Source of the DNA: Actinomycetes bacterium
Lineage (GTDB): Bacteria; Actinomycetota; Actinomycetes; Mycobacteriales; Mycobacteriaceae
Direction of reading: 5' to 3'
DNA length: 37,343 nt
Assembly (NCBI GenBank): GCA_023416315.1
Contig: JAEZIA010000098.1
Coordinates: 1 to 37,343, forward strand
Part shown: one piece after another, positions 1 to 6,798 of the stretch
Layout: the number at the start of each line of letters is the position of its first letter
Numbering within the stretch: the first letter of the stretch is position 1
Translations under genes and position numbers: made by a program
Notes under the pieces: generated by a model
What the model saw: the letters and a program-made list of their open reading frames with translations, nothing else
Databases searched by the model: none
Told to the model about the DNA's origin: nothing

Positions 1-14
1 CGGTCTGCGCCCGA

Positions 15-20
15 TAATGT
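15..20 (+). promoter_or_regulatory. Possible -10 element of devR (leaderless start)
   Basis: TAATGT fits the actinobacterial TANNNT -10 pattern and ends 6 nt before the A of the devR ATG. No clear Shine-Dalgarno sequence lies between them. If this hexamer is used, the devR transcript would begin at or next to its start codon. The window begins too close to show a -35 or a DosR box. Confidence 0.35.
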
Positions 21-26
21 TGGACC

Positions 27-674
27 ATGGTCAAGGTCTTCCTCGTCGATGACCACGAAGTCGTTCGCCGTGGATTGATCGACCTGCTGTCCGCCGATCC
101 TGATCTCGAGGTCATCGGCGAGGCCGGATCGGTGGCCCACGCGTTGGCGCAGATCCCGGCGCTGCAGCCCGACGTCGCGGTGCTCGACGTGCGCCTTCCC
201 GACGGAAACGGCATCGAACTGTGCCGCGATCTACTGTCCACGATGCCGGACCTGCGCTGCCTGATGCTGACGTCGTTCACCTCGGACGAGGCGATGCTCG
301 ACGCCATCCTCGCCGGCGCCAGCGGCTACGTCGTCAAGGACATCAAAGGCATGGAGCTGGCCGAGGCGATCAAGGACGTCGGCGCGGGCCGCTCACTACT
401 GGACAATCGCGCCGCAGCGGCGCTGATGGCCAAGCTGCGCGGTGCCGCCGAGCGATCCGATCCGCTGTCGGGCCTGACCGATCAGGAACGGGTGTTGCTC
501 GGTTTGCTCGGCGAAGGTCTGACGAACAAGCAAATCGCCGCACGAATGTTCCTGGCCGAGAAGACGGTGAAAAACTACGTATCGCGCCTGCTGGCAAAGC
601 TCGGGATGGAGCGGCGGACGCAGGCCGCCGTGTTCATTTCGAAGCTCGACCAGAACCAACGGGCCCGAGACTGA
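27..674 (+). CDS. devR: DevR/DosR-type response regulator (NarL/LuxR family)
   Basis: This is the DNA-binding response regulator of the DevRS (DosRS) hypoxia/NO/CO system, which switches on the dormancy regulon. The 215-aa protein has a receiver domain (about 1-120) with acidic pocket D8/D9, phospho-acceptor D54 in VLDVRLPDGNG, T82 and K104. A LuxR-type HTH follows (about 148-205) with AEKTVKNYVSRLLAKLGM. K179, K182 and N183 fall at the positions used by M. tuberculosis DosR to contact DNA, and the length matches DosR (217 aa). devS starts 26 bp downstream, so the two are probably co-transcribed. In M. tuberculosis the universal stress gene Rv3134c precedes devR; here the visible stress protein gene lies downstream of devS on the other strand. 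Identity is recalled family knowledge plus visible motifs. Confidence 0.93.
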   Translation: MVKVFLVDDHEVVRRGLIDLLSADPDLEVIGEAGSVAHALAQIPALQPDVAVLDVRLPDGNGIELCRDLLSTMPDLRCLMLTSFTSDEAMLDAILAGASGYVVKDIKGMELAEAIKDVGAGRSLLDNRAAAALMAKLRGAAERSDPLSGLTDQERVLLGLLGEGLTNKQIAARMFLAEKTVKNYVSRLLAKLGMERRTQAAVFISKLDQNQRARD

Positions 675-700
675 AGCGGCCGCCCCACTCTGGTGGCAAC

Positions 701-2437
701 ATGAGGCATGTGACCGACGACGTCGGAGAGACCACCGATCGACGAGCGGGGTCGCCGCTGCGCGACACCCTGTCCCAGCTTCGGCTGCGCGAGTTGCTGG
801 TCGAGGTCCAGGACCGGGTGGAGCAGATCGTCGAGGGCCGGGACCGGCTCGACGGTCTGGTCGAAGCCATGCTGGTGGTCACCTCGGGGCTGGAACTCGA
901 CGTGACGCTGAAGACCATCGTGCACACCGCGATCGACCTGGTGGACGCCCGTTACGGCGCCCTGGGGGTGCGTGGCCACGACCATGAGCTGGTCGAGTTC
1001 ATCTACGAGGGCATCGACGCCAAGACCCACGAACTGATCGGGCCGTTGCCCTCGGGCCGCGGCGTCCTTGGCCACCTGATCGACGAGCCGAAACCGATTC
1101 GGCTGGACAACATCACGCAACATCCGGCGTCGGTGGGCTTCCCGCCGAACCATCCGCCGATGCGGACATTCCTCGGCGTTCCGGTCCGAATCCGCGACGA
1201 GGTGTACGGCAACCTGTACCTCACCGACAAAGCGGACGGGCAGCCGTTCAGCGAAGACGACGAAGTTCTGGTCGAGGCTCTGGCGGCCGCGGCCGGCATC
1301 GCGATCGACAACGCCCGGCTCTATGAGCAGTCCCGCACGCGGCAGTCTTGGATCGAGGCCACCCGCGATATCGGCACCGAACTGTTGCGTGGCGCGGACC
1401 CGGCCCAGGTGTTCCGGCTCATCGCCGACGAGGCGCTCAAGCTCACCGCCGCCGACGTGGTCCTCGTCGCGGTGCCCAGCGACATCCAGCTCCGCGCCGA
1501 GGAAGTCGACGAACTCCTCGTGGTGGAGACGGCGGGCAAGATCGGCCCGGCCGGGTCGGTGCCGTCAATTCCCGTGCCCGACAGTGTGATCGGCGATACG
1601 TTCACAACGCGGACGCCGCAGCGGTTCGCCGACATCGGCAAAGATCTGGCTGCCGTACCGGGGATCGGACCCGCGCTGGTGCTGCCGTTGCGCACCACCG
1701 ACACCGTGGCCGGTGTCGTGGTGATCCTGCGCCGCCAAGGCAGACAGACCTTCAGCACAGAACAGCTGGACATGATGGCCGGGTTCGCCGACCAGGCGAC
1801 GCTGGCCTGGCAGTTGGCCTCCACACAGCGACACCTGCGTGAACTCGACGTGCTGTCCGACCGCGACCGCATCGCCCGCGACCTGCACGACCACGTGATC
1901 CAACGACTGTTCGCGATCGGGCTCTCGCTGCAGGGCACGATCCCGCGCAGCCGGGTACCGGAAGTGCGGCAGCGGCTGACGAACAGTGTCGATGACCTCC
2001 AGGAGGTGATCCAGGAGATCCGGACCGCGATCTTCGATCTGCACGGCGGTTCGGTGGGCACCACCACGCGGCTGCGGCAGCGCCTCGACGATGCGGTCAA
2101 CGGTTTCGCCGGTTCGGGGCCACGCATCACGATTCAATACGTCGGCCCGCTGTCGGTGGTGGAACCAACGCTGGCCGATCACGCCGAGGCGGTGGTCCGG
2201 GAGGCCGTCAGCAATGCCGTCCGCCACGCCGACGCCCAGTCGCTGAGCATCACCGTCCGGGTGGAGGACGAGCTCGCGATCGAGGTCGTCGACGACGGCT
2301 GCGGCATGCCCGACGAGGTCACCCCCAGCGGGTTGATCAACCTGCGCCGCCGGGCGTACGACGTCGGCGGGGATTTCACCGTGGCGGGCGCCGAGGGCGG
2401 CGGAACCGTGCTGCGGTGGAGTGCGCCTCTGCCGTAA
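701..2437 (+). CDS. devS: DevS/DosS-type GAF haem sensor histidine kinase
   Basis: This is the sensor kinase partner of DevR, a soluble kinase of 578 aa, the length of M. tuberculosis DevS. There are two GAF domains (about 60-210 and 225-372), then a HisKA_3 phosphoacceptor region RIARDLHDHVIQRLFAIG with H396, then an HATPase_c domain with N-box EAVSNAVRHA and G-box DDGCGMPD. H151 in FPPNHPPMRTFLGVPV corresponds to the haem-ligand H149 of DevS, and Y173 to the distal Y171, so the first GAF probably binds haem and senses O2/NO/CO. I chose ATG 701 because the similarity begins there and GGTGG precedes it. The reading frame stays open upstream to about 221, but that part only shadows devR. The stop is 6 bp from the convergent stress-protein stop, leaving no room for an ordinary terminator. 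Confidence 0.92.
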   Translation: MRHVTDDVGETTDRRAGSPLRDTLSQLRLRELLVEVQDRVEQIVEGRDRLDGLVEAMLVVTSGLELDVTLKTIVHTAIDLVDARYGALGVRGHDHELVEFIYEGIDAKTHELIGPLPSGRGVLGHLIDEPKPIRLDNITQHPASVGFPPNHPPMRTFLGVPVRIRDEVYGNLYLTDKADGQPFSEDDEVLVEALAAAAGIAIDNARLYEQSRTRQSWIEATRDIGTELLRGADPAQVFRLIADEALKLTAADVVLVAVPSDIQLRAEEVDELLVVETAGKIGPAGSVPSIPVPDSVIGDTFTTRTPQRFADIGKDLAAVPGIGPALVLPLRTTDTVAGVVVILRRQGRQTFSTEQLDMMAGFADQATLAWQLASTQRHLRELDVLSDRDRIARDLHDHVIQRLFAIGLSLQGTIPRSRVPEVRQRLTNSVDDLQEVIQEIRTAIFDLHGGSVGTTTRLRQRLDDAVNGFAGSGPRITIQYVGPLSVVEPTLADHAEAVVREAVSNAVRHADAQSLSITVRVEDELAIEVVDDGCGMPDEVTPSGLINLRRRAYDVGGDFTVAGAEGGGTVLRWSAPLP

Positions 2438-2443
2438 CGACTT

Positions 2444-3331
2444 TCAGGCTCCGCGCACGACGATCACCGGCAGCCGCGAGCCGTGCACCACAGCGGTGCT
2501 GACCGACCCGAGCAGCATTCCGGCGAACCCGCCGCGGCCGTGGCTGCCGACGACCACCAGCTGGGCCGACTCCGACTGCTCGATGAGTTGGTGGGCGGGC
2601 CGGTCGGCGACCACCCGGCGGTGCACCACCACATCGGGGTAGCGCTCCTGCCACCCGGCCAGCCGCTCGGCCAGGGTCTCCTCGGCGATCGATTGCATCG
2701 ACGACCAGTCCAGGCCAGGGAATTCGAACACCCCGGTGTCACTCCAGGCGTGCACCGCCACCAGGTCGACCCCACGGAACGACGCCTGCTCGAACGCGAT
2801 CTCCAACGCCTTCTCCGAGGCCGGCGAACCGTCGACGCCGACCACCACCGGAGCCTGCGACGGGCTGACCATCAACGGGTCCTGATCCTGGATGATCGCC
2901 ACCGCGCAGTGGGCGTGATGAACGAGCCCGGTGCTGACCGACCCGAGCAGGCCGCGGGCCAGCGCACCGCGGCCACGGGAGCCGACCACGATCAGCTGGG
3001 CGTCTTTGGACAAGTCCACCAGTGCCGGCACCGGGGAGCCGCTGACGATTTCCTCGGTAACCTCCACCGGGTGATCCGTGGTGGCCTCTTCGACGGTCTT
3101 ACGGGCACTTCCGAGGACTTCACGCGCCGAATCCTCTTGCCATTTAAGGTAACCCTGCGGAACCGGCACTTCGGCGAAGCTCATTACCACCGGTGAGGTC
3201 AGGACGGTCGCCAAGTGCACCGGCAGGCCGCGCCGGGCCGCGTCACGCGCGGCCCAGTCCACCGCAACCCTGGATTCCGGTGAACCGTCGACACCCACCA
3301 CGATGCCGTACTTCGCTGTAGAAGCTGCCAT
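2444..3331 (-). CDS. Universal stress protein, tandem UspA domains
   Basis: This 295-aa protein has two UspA domains (about 1-147 and 158-295). Each begins with VVGVDGSP and carries an ATP-binding glycine loop: VVGSRGRGALARGLLGSVST in the first and VVGSHGRGGFAGMLLGSVST in the second. Tandem-domain stress proteins are typical DosR-regulon members in mycobacteria (Rv3134c, Rv2623, Rv2005c). The start is supported by AGGAGAACGAA immediately before ATG 3331. It follows the nitroreductase by 19 bp on the same strand and is probably co-transcribed with it from the DosR-box-like promoter near 4400. It converges on devS. ATP binding is inferred from the loop motifs. The ligand and partner are unknown. 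Confidence 0.9.
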   Translation of the reverse strand: MAASTAKYGIVVGVDGSPESRVAVDWAARDAARRGLPVHLATVLTSPVVMSFAEVPVPQGYLKWQEDSAREVLGSARKTVEEATTDHPVEVTEEIVSGSPVPALVDLSKDAQLIVVGSRGRGALARGLLGSVSTGLVHHAHCAVAIIQDQDPLMVSPSQAPVVVGVDGSPASEKALEIAFEQASFRGVDLVAVHAWSDTGVFEFPGLDWSSMQSIAEETLAERLAGWQERYPDVVVHRRVVADRPAHQLIEQSESAQLVVVGSHGRGGFAGMLLGSVSTAVVHGSRLPVIVVRGA

Positions 3332-3350
3332 TTCGTTCTCCTTCCGATGT

Positions 3351-4340
3351 CTACGCTACGCGGCTGTCCAAACCGTCAACCACATCGGCGAATGGGCGCC
3401 GCGGCGTCGCGGGCAGCGGGTCGGCGTTCACCGCCGCCCAGCCGACCCGCAGCATCATCTGCGGATAACCACTTGTCCCGAATACGTCGTCGCCCACCGC
3501 TTCCCGCGTCTCGGCGATCTCCAGCGGTTCGGTCACCGGGCACGTCGCCAAACCCATGGCCGTCGCCGACAACAGCACCAGGCTGGTGGCCTCCCCGGCG
3601 CGCAGTCGGGCCAGATCGTCATCGGTCTCGGTGCCGAGTGCGAGCAGAACGGCGTGGTCCTCGGCGGCCGGGGTCTGCGACGGCTGGGTCAACACCGGGC
3701 CGGCGAACACCCGCGCGGGCAGTGCCGCGTGCTGGTCCGGAGCCGGTGTGTTGTGTGCGGGCACTCCGGCCAGTGACCCGTACCGGCCGCTCCACGCGCT
3801 GAGCTCGGTGAGGTAGTCGATGTCGGCGGCGTGGGTGCGCACCGACCGGGCGACGATGTCGGTGAGGTGTGGCAGCAGGTCGAGCCGTCGCAGCATCACA
3901 CCGGCGCGGGCTGCGCGCGCCCCCATCAAGGCGATGTCGCCGGTGGGCACCGGCCATGAGCTGTAGTTGCGCCGGTCGGTGCGGCGCCGGGTAATCGCGG
4001 CCGCCAGTGTGATGTCGAGTTCGCTCGCCTTCAGCGGCTGCACGTCGATCGACGCCAGATGGGTCCGGTCGGCCGGGTCCGGGAACCGGCGGATCTTAGC
4101 CTGCCAGCCCATCGCGGCCAGCGCGACCGCGCAGTGATGCAGGGCGGCACCGCAGCTGACCAGCATGTCGCGCCGGTCGGGGTCGGTGTTGGGCAGATGC
4201 CTGCTGTAGTCGGCGTAGAGATGCAGGCCTTGTGGGTCAACCCGCCAGTGCCACGGCTGCGAGTTGTGCACCGACGGCGCCCGCAGTGCCAGGCTCAATA
4301 CCGCCCGGACCGTGTCAGGCTCGGGGAACTCCACACTCAT
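3351..4340 (-). CDS. Acg-like nitroreductase-fold protein
   Basis: This 329-aa protein has the Acg/Rv3131-type flavin nitroreductase fold. The N-terminal LALRAPSVHNSQPWHWRV (about 17-34) is the characteristic start of this family, with further family-like segments at CGAALHHC (63-70) and near the C-terminus (SATAMGLATCPVTEPLEI). Mycobacterial Acg, Rv3131 and Rv3127 are strongly DosR-induced; some members bind FMN without obvious reductase activity. I chose ATG 4340, where homology starts, preceded by GGAGCT. The frame continues further upstream into the neighbouring SDR and is not coding there. Two DosR-box-like half-sites lie 36-72 bp upstream. The stress-protein gene follows directly, so the pair forms a likely hypoxia-induced operon. 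Confidence 0.85.
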   Translation of the reverse strand: MSVEFPEPDTVRAVLSLALRAPSVHNSQPWHWRVDPQGLHLYADYSRHLPNTDPDRRDMLVSCGAALHHCAVALAAMGWQAKIRRFPDPADRTHLASIDVQPLKASELDITLAAAITRRRTDRRNYSSWPVPTGDIALMGARAARAGVMLRRLDLLPHLTDIVARSVRTHAADIDYLTELSAWSGRYGSLAGVPAHNTPAPDQHAALPARVFAGPVLTQPSQTPAAEDHAVLLALGTETDDDLARLRAGEATSLVLLSATAMGLATCPVTEPLEIAETREAVGDDVFGTSGYPQMMLRVGWAAVNADPLPATPRRPFADVVDGLDSRVA

Positions 4341-4375
4341 AGCTCCACTGTCGCCCCGGTCGGCGAAATCTGACA

Positions 4376-4412
4376 GAGACGTAAGTCCCTTGCTGAGGGG
4401 ACTTGTGCAGCC
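4376..4412 (-). promoter_or_regulatory. DosR-box-like inverted half-sites upstream of nitroreductase
   Basis: A perfect inverted repeat AAGTCCC-N8-GGGACTT lies at 4383-4404. On the minus strand, GGGACTTACGTCTC (4389-4376) matches the core of the known DosR box TTSGGGACTWWAGTCCCSAA at most core positions. On the plus strand, 4397-4412 carries a second GGGACTT half-site. They lie 36-72 bp upstream of the nitroreductase ATG, where DosR sites are usually found. CAGATT at 4372-4367 could be a -10. Direct control by the neighbouring DevR is inferred. Confidence 0.6.
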
Positions 4413-4417
4413 GGGCG

Positions 4418-5155
4418 TCAGGGATGCCTGCTGGTCACGCCCCCGTCGACGACCAGGTGAGCGCCGGTGACGAACGATGCCTTGGGTGACATCAGGAACG
4501 CCACCGCCGCGGCGACCTCCTCGGGGTTGCCCAGCCGCCCGATCGGTGCGGCCGCCTCGAAACCCTCGCGGACCTCGTCGATGTCGATTGCGATCTGCAG
4601 CATCGGAGTGCGGATGAACCCCGGGCACACCGCGTTGACCCGGATCCCTTCCGGCCCCAGCTGGGCGGCCATTGACCGGGTCAGCCCCAGCAGGCCGGCC
4701 TTCGAGGCGCAGTACGCCGGGATGAACGGGTTGGCGGTCAGCCCCTCAATGCTGGAGATCCCGACGATGGCGGGGCCGGCACCGGCGCGGGCGGCCTCCT
4801 GGAGGTGCGGCAGCAGCAGCTGGGAGAGGATCGCCTGCGCCCGCAGGTTCACGTCGAGCACCGCGTCCCACGATTCTTCGGTGAACGCCCCGACCGGTTC
4901 CGGGATGACCCGCCCGGCGGCGTGCACCAGACCGTCGATCCCGTCCAAGGCGGTCGCGGCGGCGTCGACGGCTGCGGCCAGCGCGGCGCTGTCGCATACA
5001 TCGATCACGGCGTGGGGCATGCCGAGTTCCCCGGCGACGTCGGCCACCGCGGGGGCGATGTCCCACAACGCAACCCGTCGCCCGTCGGCGATCAGCGCCT
5101 CGGCGGACGCCCGGCCAATGCCCGACGCCGCTCCGGTGACGACGACACCACTCAT
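4418..5155 (-). CDS. SDR-family oxidoreductase
   Basis: This is a classical short-chain dehydrogenase/reductase of 245 aa. The NAD(P)-binding TGAASGIG is at 7-14, the HAAGR motif near 79-82, catalytic Ser near 134, and Y148/K152 in YCASK. The C-terminus SFVTGAHLVVDGG is typical. W31/D32 after beta-2 suggests NAD(H) preference. It is the last gene of the 9726-4418 operon, and its ATGA start overlaps the SnoaL-like gene stop by 4 bp. The substrate is unknown; a hydroxyl or keto intermediate of the CoA-ligase pathway encoded upstream is a reasonable guess. A separate DosR-like promoter lies directly after its stop. Confidence 0.88.
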   Translation of the reverse strand: MSGVVVTGAASGIGRASAEALIADGRRVALWDIAPAVADVAGELGMPHAVIDVCDSAALAAAVDAAATALDGIDGLVHAAGRVIPEPVGAFTEESWDAVLDVNLRAQAILSQLLLPHLQEAARAGAGPAIVGISSIEGLTANPFIPAYCASKAGLLGLTRSMAAQLGPEGIRVNAVCPGFIRTPMLQIAIDIDEVREGFEAAAPIGRLGNPEEVAAAVAFLMSPKASFVTGAHLVVDGGVTSRHP

Positions 5156-5610
5156 CTGCCGGCCTCCTCGGTCAGTTCCGTCCGCCTGCGCGGGCTCGGC
5201 GGATTGTCGAACCAGAGGTTCTCCTCGCGCAGCGACCTACTGCGCCATCCGCTCGCGGTGCGCACCATAACGTGGTGGTAGTAACCGCCGCACGCGCTTG
5301 TCTCGGTCGCGCCGGGCAGCAGCATCGGGTTGTAGAACATCGCCCGCACCGTCGCGGTGTCACCGTCGATGTCGGCCTCGACGTTGGTGATGAAGTGCTG
5401 CGTCATCGGCATCAACGTCAGCGACCGTTCCAGCCATGAGCAGACCTCGTCGCGGCCGGCGGAAGGCCCCCCGACGCAGCTGTAATCCAGGTGAGCATCC
5501 TCGGTGAACAGGGACCGCAGCAGATCCCAGTCCTTCCCGTCGACCGCTCGGGCGTAGCGGTTGAGCACCGAGGCAATCTCGAGTTCGTCACTGATTCGCT
5601 GCACGTCCAT
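5152..5610 (-). CDS. SnoaL-like / NTF2-fold protein
   Basis: This 152-aa protein is of the SnoaL_4/ring-hydroxylating-dioxygenase beta-subunit-like NTF2 fold. It begins with an ISDELEIASVLNRYARAVDGKDWDLLRSLF helix region and FTEDAHLDY, then a central HFITNVEADIDGDTATVRA and GGYYHH, and ends with a sheet region GWRSRSLREENLWFDN. Family members act as small isomerases, cyclases or dehydratases on polyketide, steroid or aromatic intermediates. Its operon place next to an SDR and a CoA ligase fits a role on a cyclic intermediate, but no catalytic residues can be assigned. AAGGGTGAGGT precedes ATG 5610. It starts 3 bp after the Bfd-like gene stop. Confidence 0.8.
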   Translation of the reverse strand: MDVQRISDELEIASVLNRYARAVDGKDWDLLRSLFTEDAHLDYSCVGGPSAGRDEVCSWLERSLTLMPMTQHFITNVEADIDGDTATVRAMFYNPMLLPGATETSACGGYYHHVMVRTASGWRSRSLREENLWFDNPPSPRRRTELTEEAGR

Positions 5611-5613
5611 ACC

Positions 5614-5817
5614 TCACCCTTCCGACCGAAATCCATTGCACTGCTGGGACTCTGCGGAGCAGGCCGAATCGATGATGGCACGTACCGTGCGCCGGCAGCG
5701 GCCGCAGTCGGCACCCGCCCCGCATGCCTGTGCGACCTGCTTGGTGGTCCTGGCGCCGGCATCGACGGCCTGGGCCACGACTTGGCTCGTCACGCCGCTG
5801 CACAGACAGACGAACAT
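5614..5817 (-). CDS. Bfd-like [2Fe-2S] ferredoxin-domain protein
   Basis: This small 67-aa protein matches the bacterioferritin-associated ferredoxin (BFD_like) domain. The cluster ligands are visible as C4-x-C6 near the N-terminus (MFVCLCSGVT) and C38-x2-C41 (DCGRC). Start 5817 is chosen because the domain begins with MFVCLC and a GAGGG sequence precedes it; the longer open frame upstream (to 5892) lies over the preceding gene. A further C53 and C60 occur in the tail. In the known Bfd system the protein reduces bacterioferritin to release iron. No bacterioferritin is present here, and the gene is embedded in a catabolic operon, so it may instead donate electrons to an oxygenase or reductase. 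That role is inferred. Confidence 0.85.
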   Translation of the reverse strand: MFVCLCSGVTSQVVAQAVDAGARTTKQVAQACGAGADCGRCRRTVRAIIDSACSAESQQCNGFRSEG

Positions 5818-5827
5818 CGGCGCGCCC

Positions 5828-6469
5828 TCAGGCGTTCTCGTCCAGTCGCATGATGTGCTGCAGCCGGCCGACGAAGATCGGCGGGTAGGCACCGACTCCG
5901 GTGTGCCCCATCCATTCGGCCGCCGCGTCGGGGTGACTCACCCAGGCGAACGCGTCGGGCTCGTCGTCGAGTTCCTGCAGGATCATCAGCTCGTGGTCGT
6001 CGTCGAAGGCCTGGAAAATGCGCACGGCCCGCACGCCGGCTGCCTCGAACCGGGCCAGCCCCTGGTGAACTCGCGCGATCATCGCGGGCACGTCCTCGAT
6101 CGAGGCGATCGCCCCGACGATCACCCCCGGCGGCGTCGCTTCGGTCGGTTCGACGAGCGTGACCTTGTCCACGGTCTCCCCGGCGAAGATCGCGGGGATG
6201 TCGTCGAGCCCGACAGCGTCGAACCAGTTGAGGAAGACCCGAGAGCGCAATACCTCGAGGATGGGTTCCTTGCTGCGCAACGACATCGTCACCATCACGC
6301 GACCGGGCTCGCGCGTCGAGGTGTAGACGAGCACGTACTGGGCGCCGAGATCGGCGAGCGCGGGCTTGCTGCGCTGCAGCACCGGCCAGACCCGGCTCGG
6401 GTCGGGGACCCGGTAGTCCATGGCCAGCACGAGCGTGTGGGTTTCGCCGCCCTCCCGTGCGCCGTCCAC
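5828..6469 (-). CDS. Protein of unknown function, possible double alpha-beta-barrel
   Basis: I do not recognise this family with confidence. The 213-aa protein (GTG 6469) appears to have two similar halves of about 95 residues, each with beta-alpha-beta elements: YVLVYTSTREPGRVMVTMSLRSKEPI in the first half and VRIFQAFDDDHELMILQELDD in the second. The second half ends EWMGHTGVGAYPPIFVG. This resembles ferredoxin-like alpha+beta barrel (ABM-type) proteins, where such pairs form one dimer-like unit. ATG 6421 (197 aa) is an alternative start. It has no signal peptide or membrane segment. It lies between the 100-aa unknown protein and the Bfd-like protein with gaps of about 10 bp, so it is certainly part of this operon. 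Confidence 0.75.
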   Translation of the reverse strand: MDGAREGGETHTLVLAMDYRVPDPSRVWPVLQRSKPALADLGAQYVLVYTSTREPGRVMVTMSLRSKEPILEVLRSRVFLNWFDAVGLDDIPAIFAGETVDKVTLVEPTEATPPGVIVGAIASIEDVPAMIARVHQGLARFEAAGVRAVRIFQAFDDDHELMILQELDDEPDAFAWVSHPDAAAEWMGHTGVGAYPPIFVGRLQHIMRLDENA

Positions 6470-6479
6470 GCCGAGGGGC

Positions 6480-6782
6480 CTAGTCGCTGGCCGGCAGCGG
6501 TTTGGCGGTCTTCTGCTCCAGCGGCGTGGTGCCCACGCTGAGGCTGCCTGCGCCGGCCTTGGTGACCAGCAGTTCGGCGCCGCCTTCGTCGACGTAGCGC
6601 TTGCCCATCACGGTGCCGCCGGAGAATGCCGGATCCAGTTGCGCACCTTCGGTTTTCTCGGCGTCCAGCGGGATCATCGGAACGCCGCCGGCGCGCAGGT
6701 CGTCGAGGCTGTCCGAGGAGCGCACGACGATCACCTGCGTGTCGCAAACCTGGCTCTGCAGTCGGGTACCGGTCTTGATCAT
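6480..6782 (-). CDS. Small conserved-looking protein of unknown function (100 aa)
   Basis: The 100-aa reading frame starts at ATG 6782 behind AGGAGGACAACC. The longer frame to 7289 only shadows the CoA ligase gene. The N-terminus MIKTGTRLQSQVCDTQVIVV, a GGVPMIPLD segment (32-40) and a later GKRYVDEGGAELLVTKAGAGSL (60-81) suggest a compact beta-rich fold. I recall similar small proteins next to acyl-CoA ligases in actinobacteria but cannot name a function. There is a single Cys (C13). It sits 16 bp after the CoA-ligase stop and 10 bp before the next gene, so it is probably translated together with the ligase and may act with it. Confidence 0.75.
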   Translation of the reverse strand: MIKTGTRLQSQVCDTQVIVVRSSDSLDDLRAGGVPMIPLDAEKTEGAQLDPAFSGGTVMGKRYVDEGGAELLVTKAGAGSLSVGTTPLEQKTAKPLPASD

Positions 6783-6798
6783 GGTTGTCCTCCTGGGA

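Noticed and set aside
221..700. Upstream extension of the devS frame
   Set aside because: It overlaps devR completely and encodes low-complexity basic sequence; DevS similarity begins at ATG 701.
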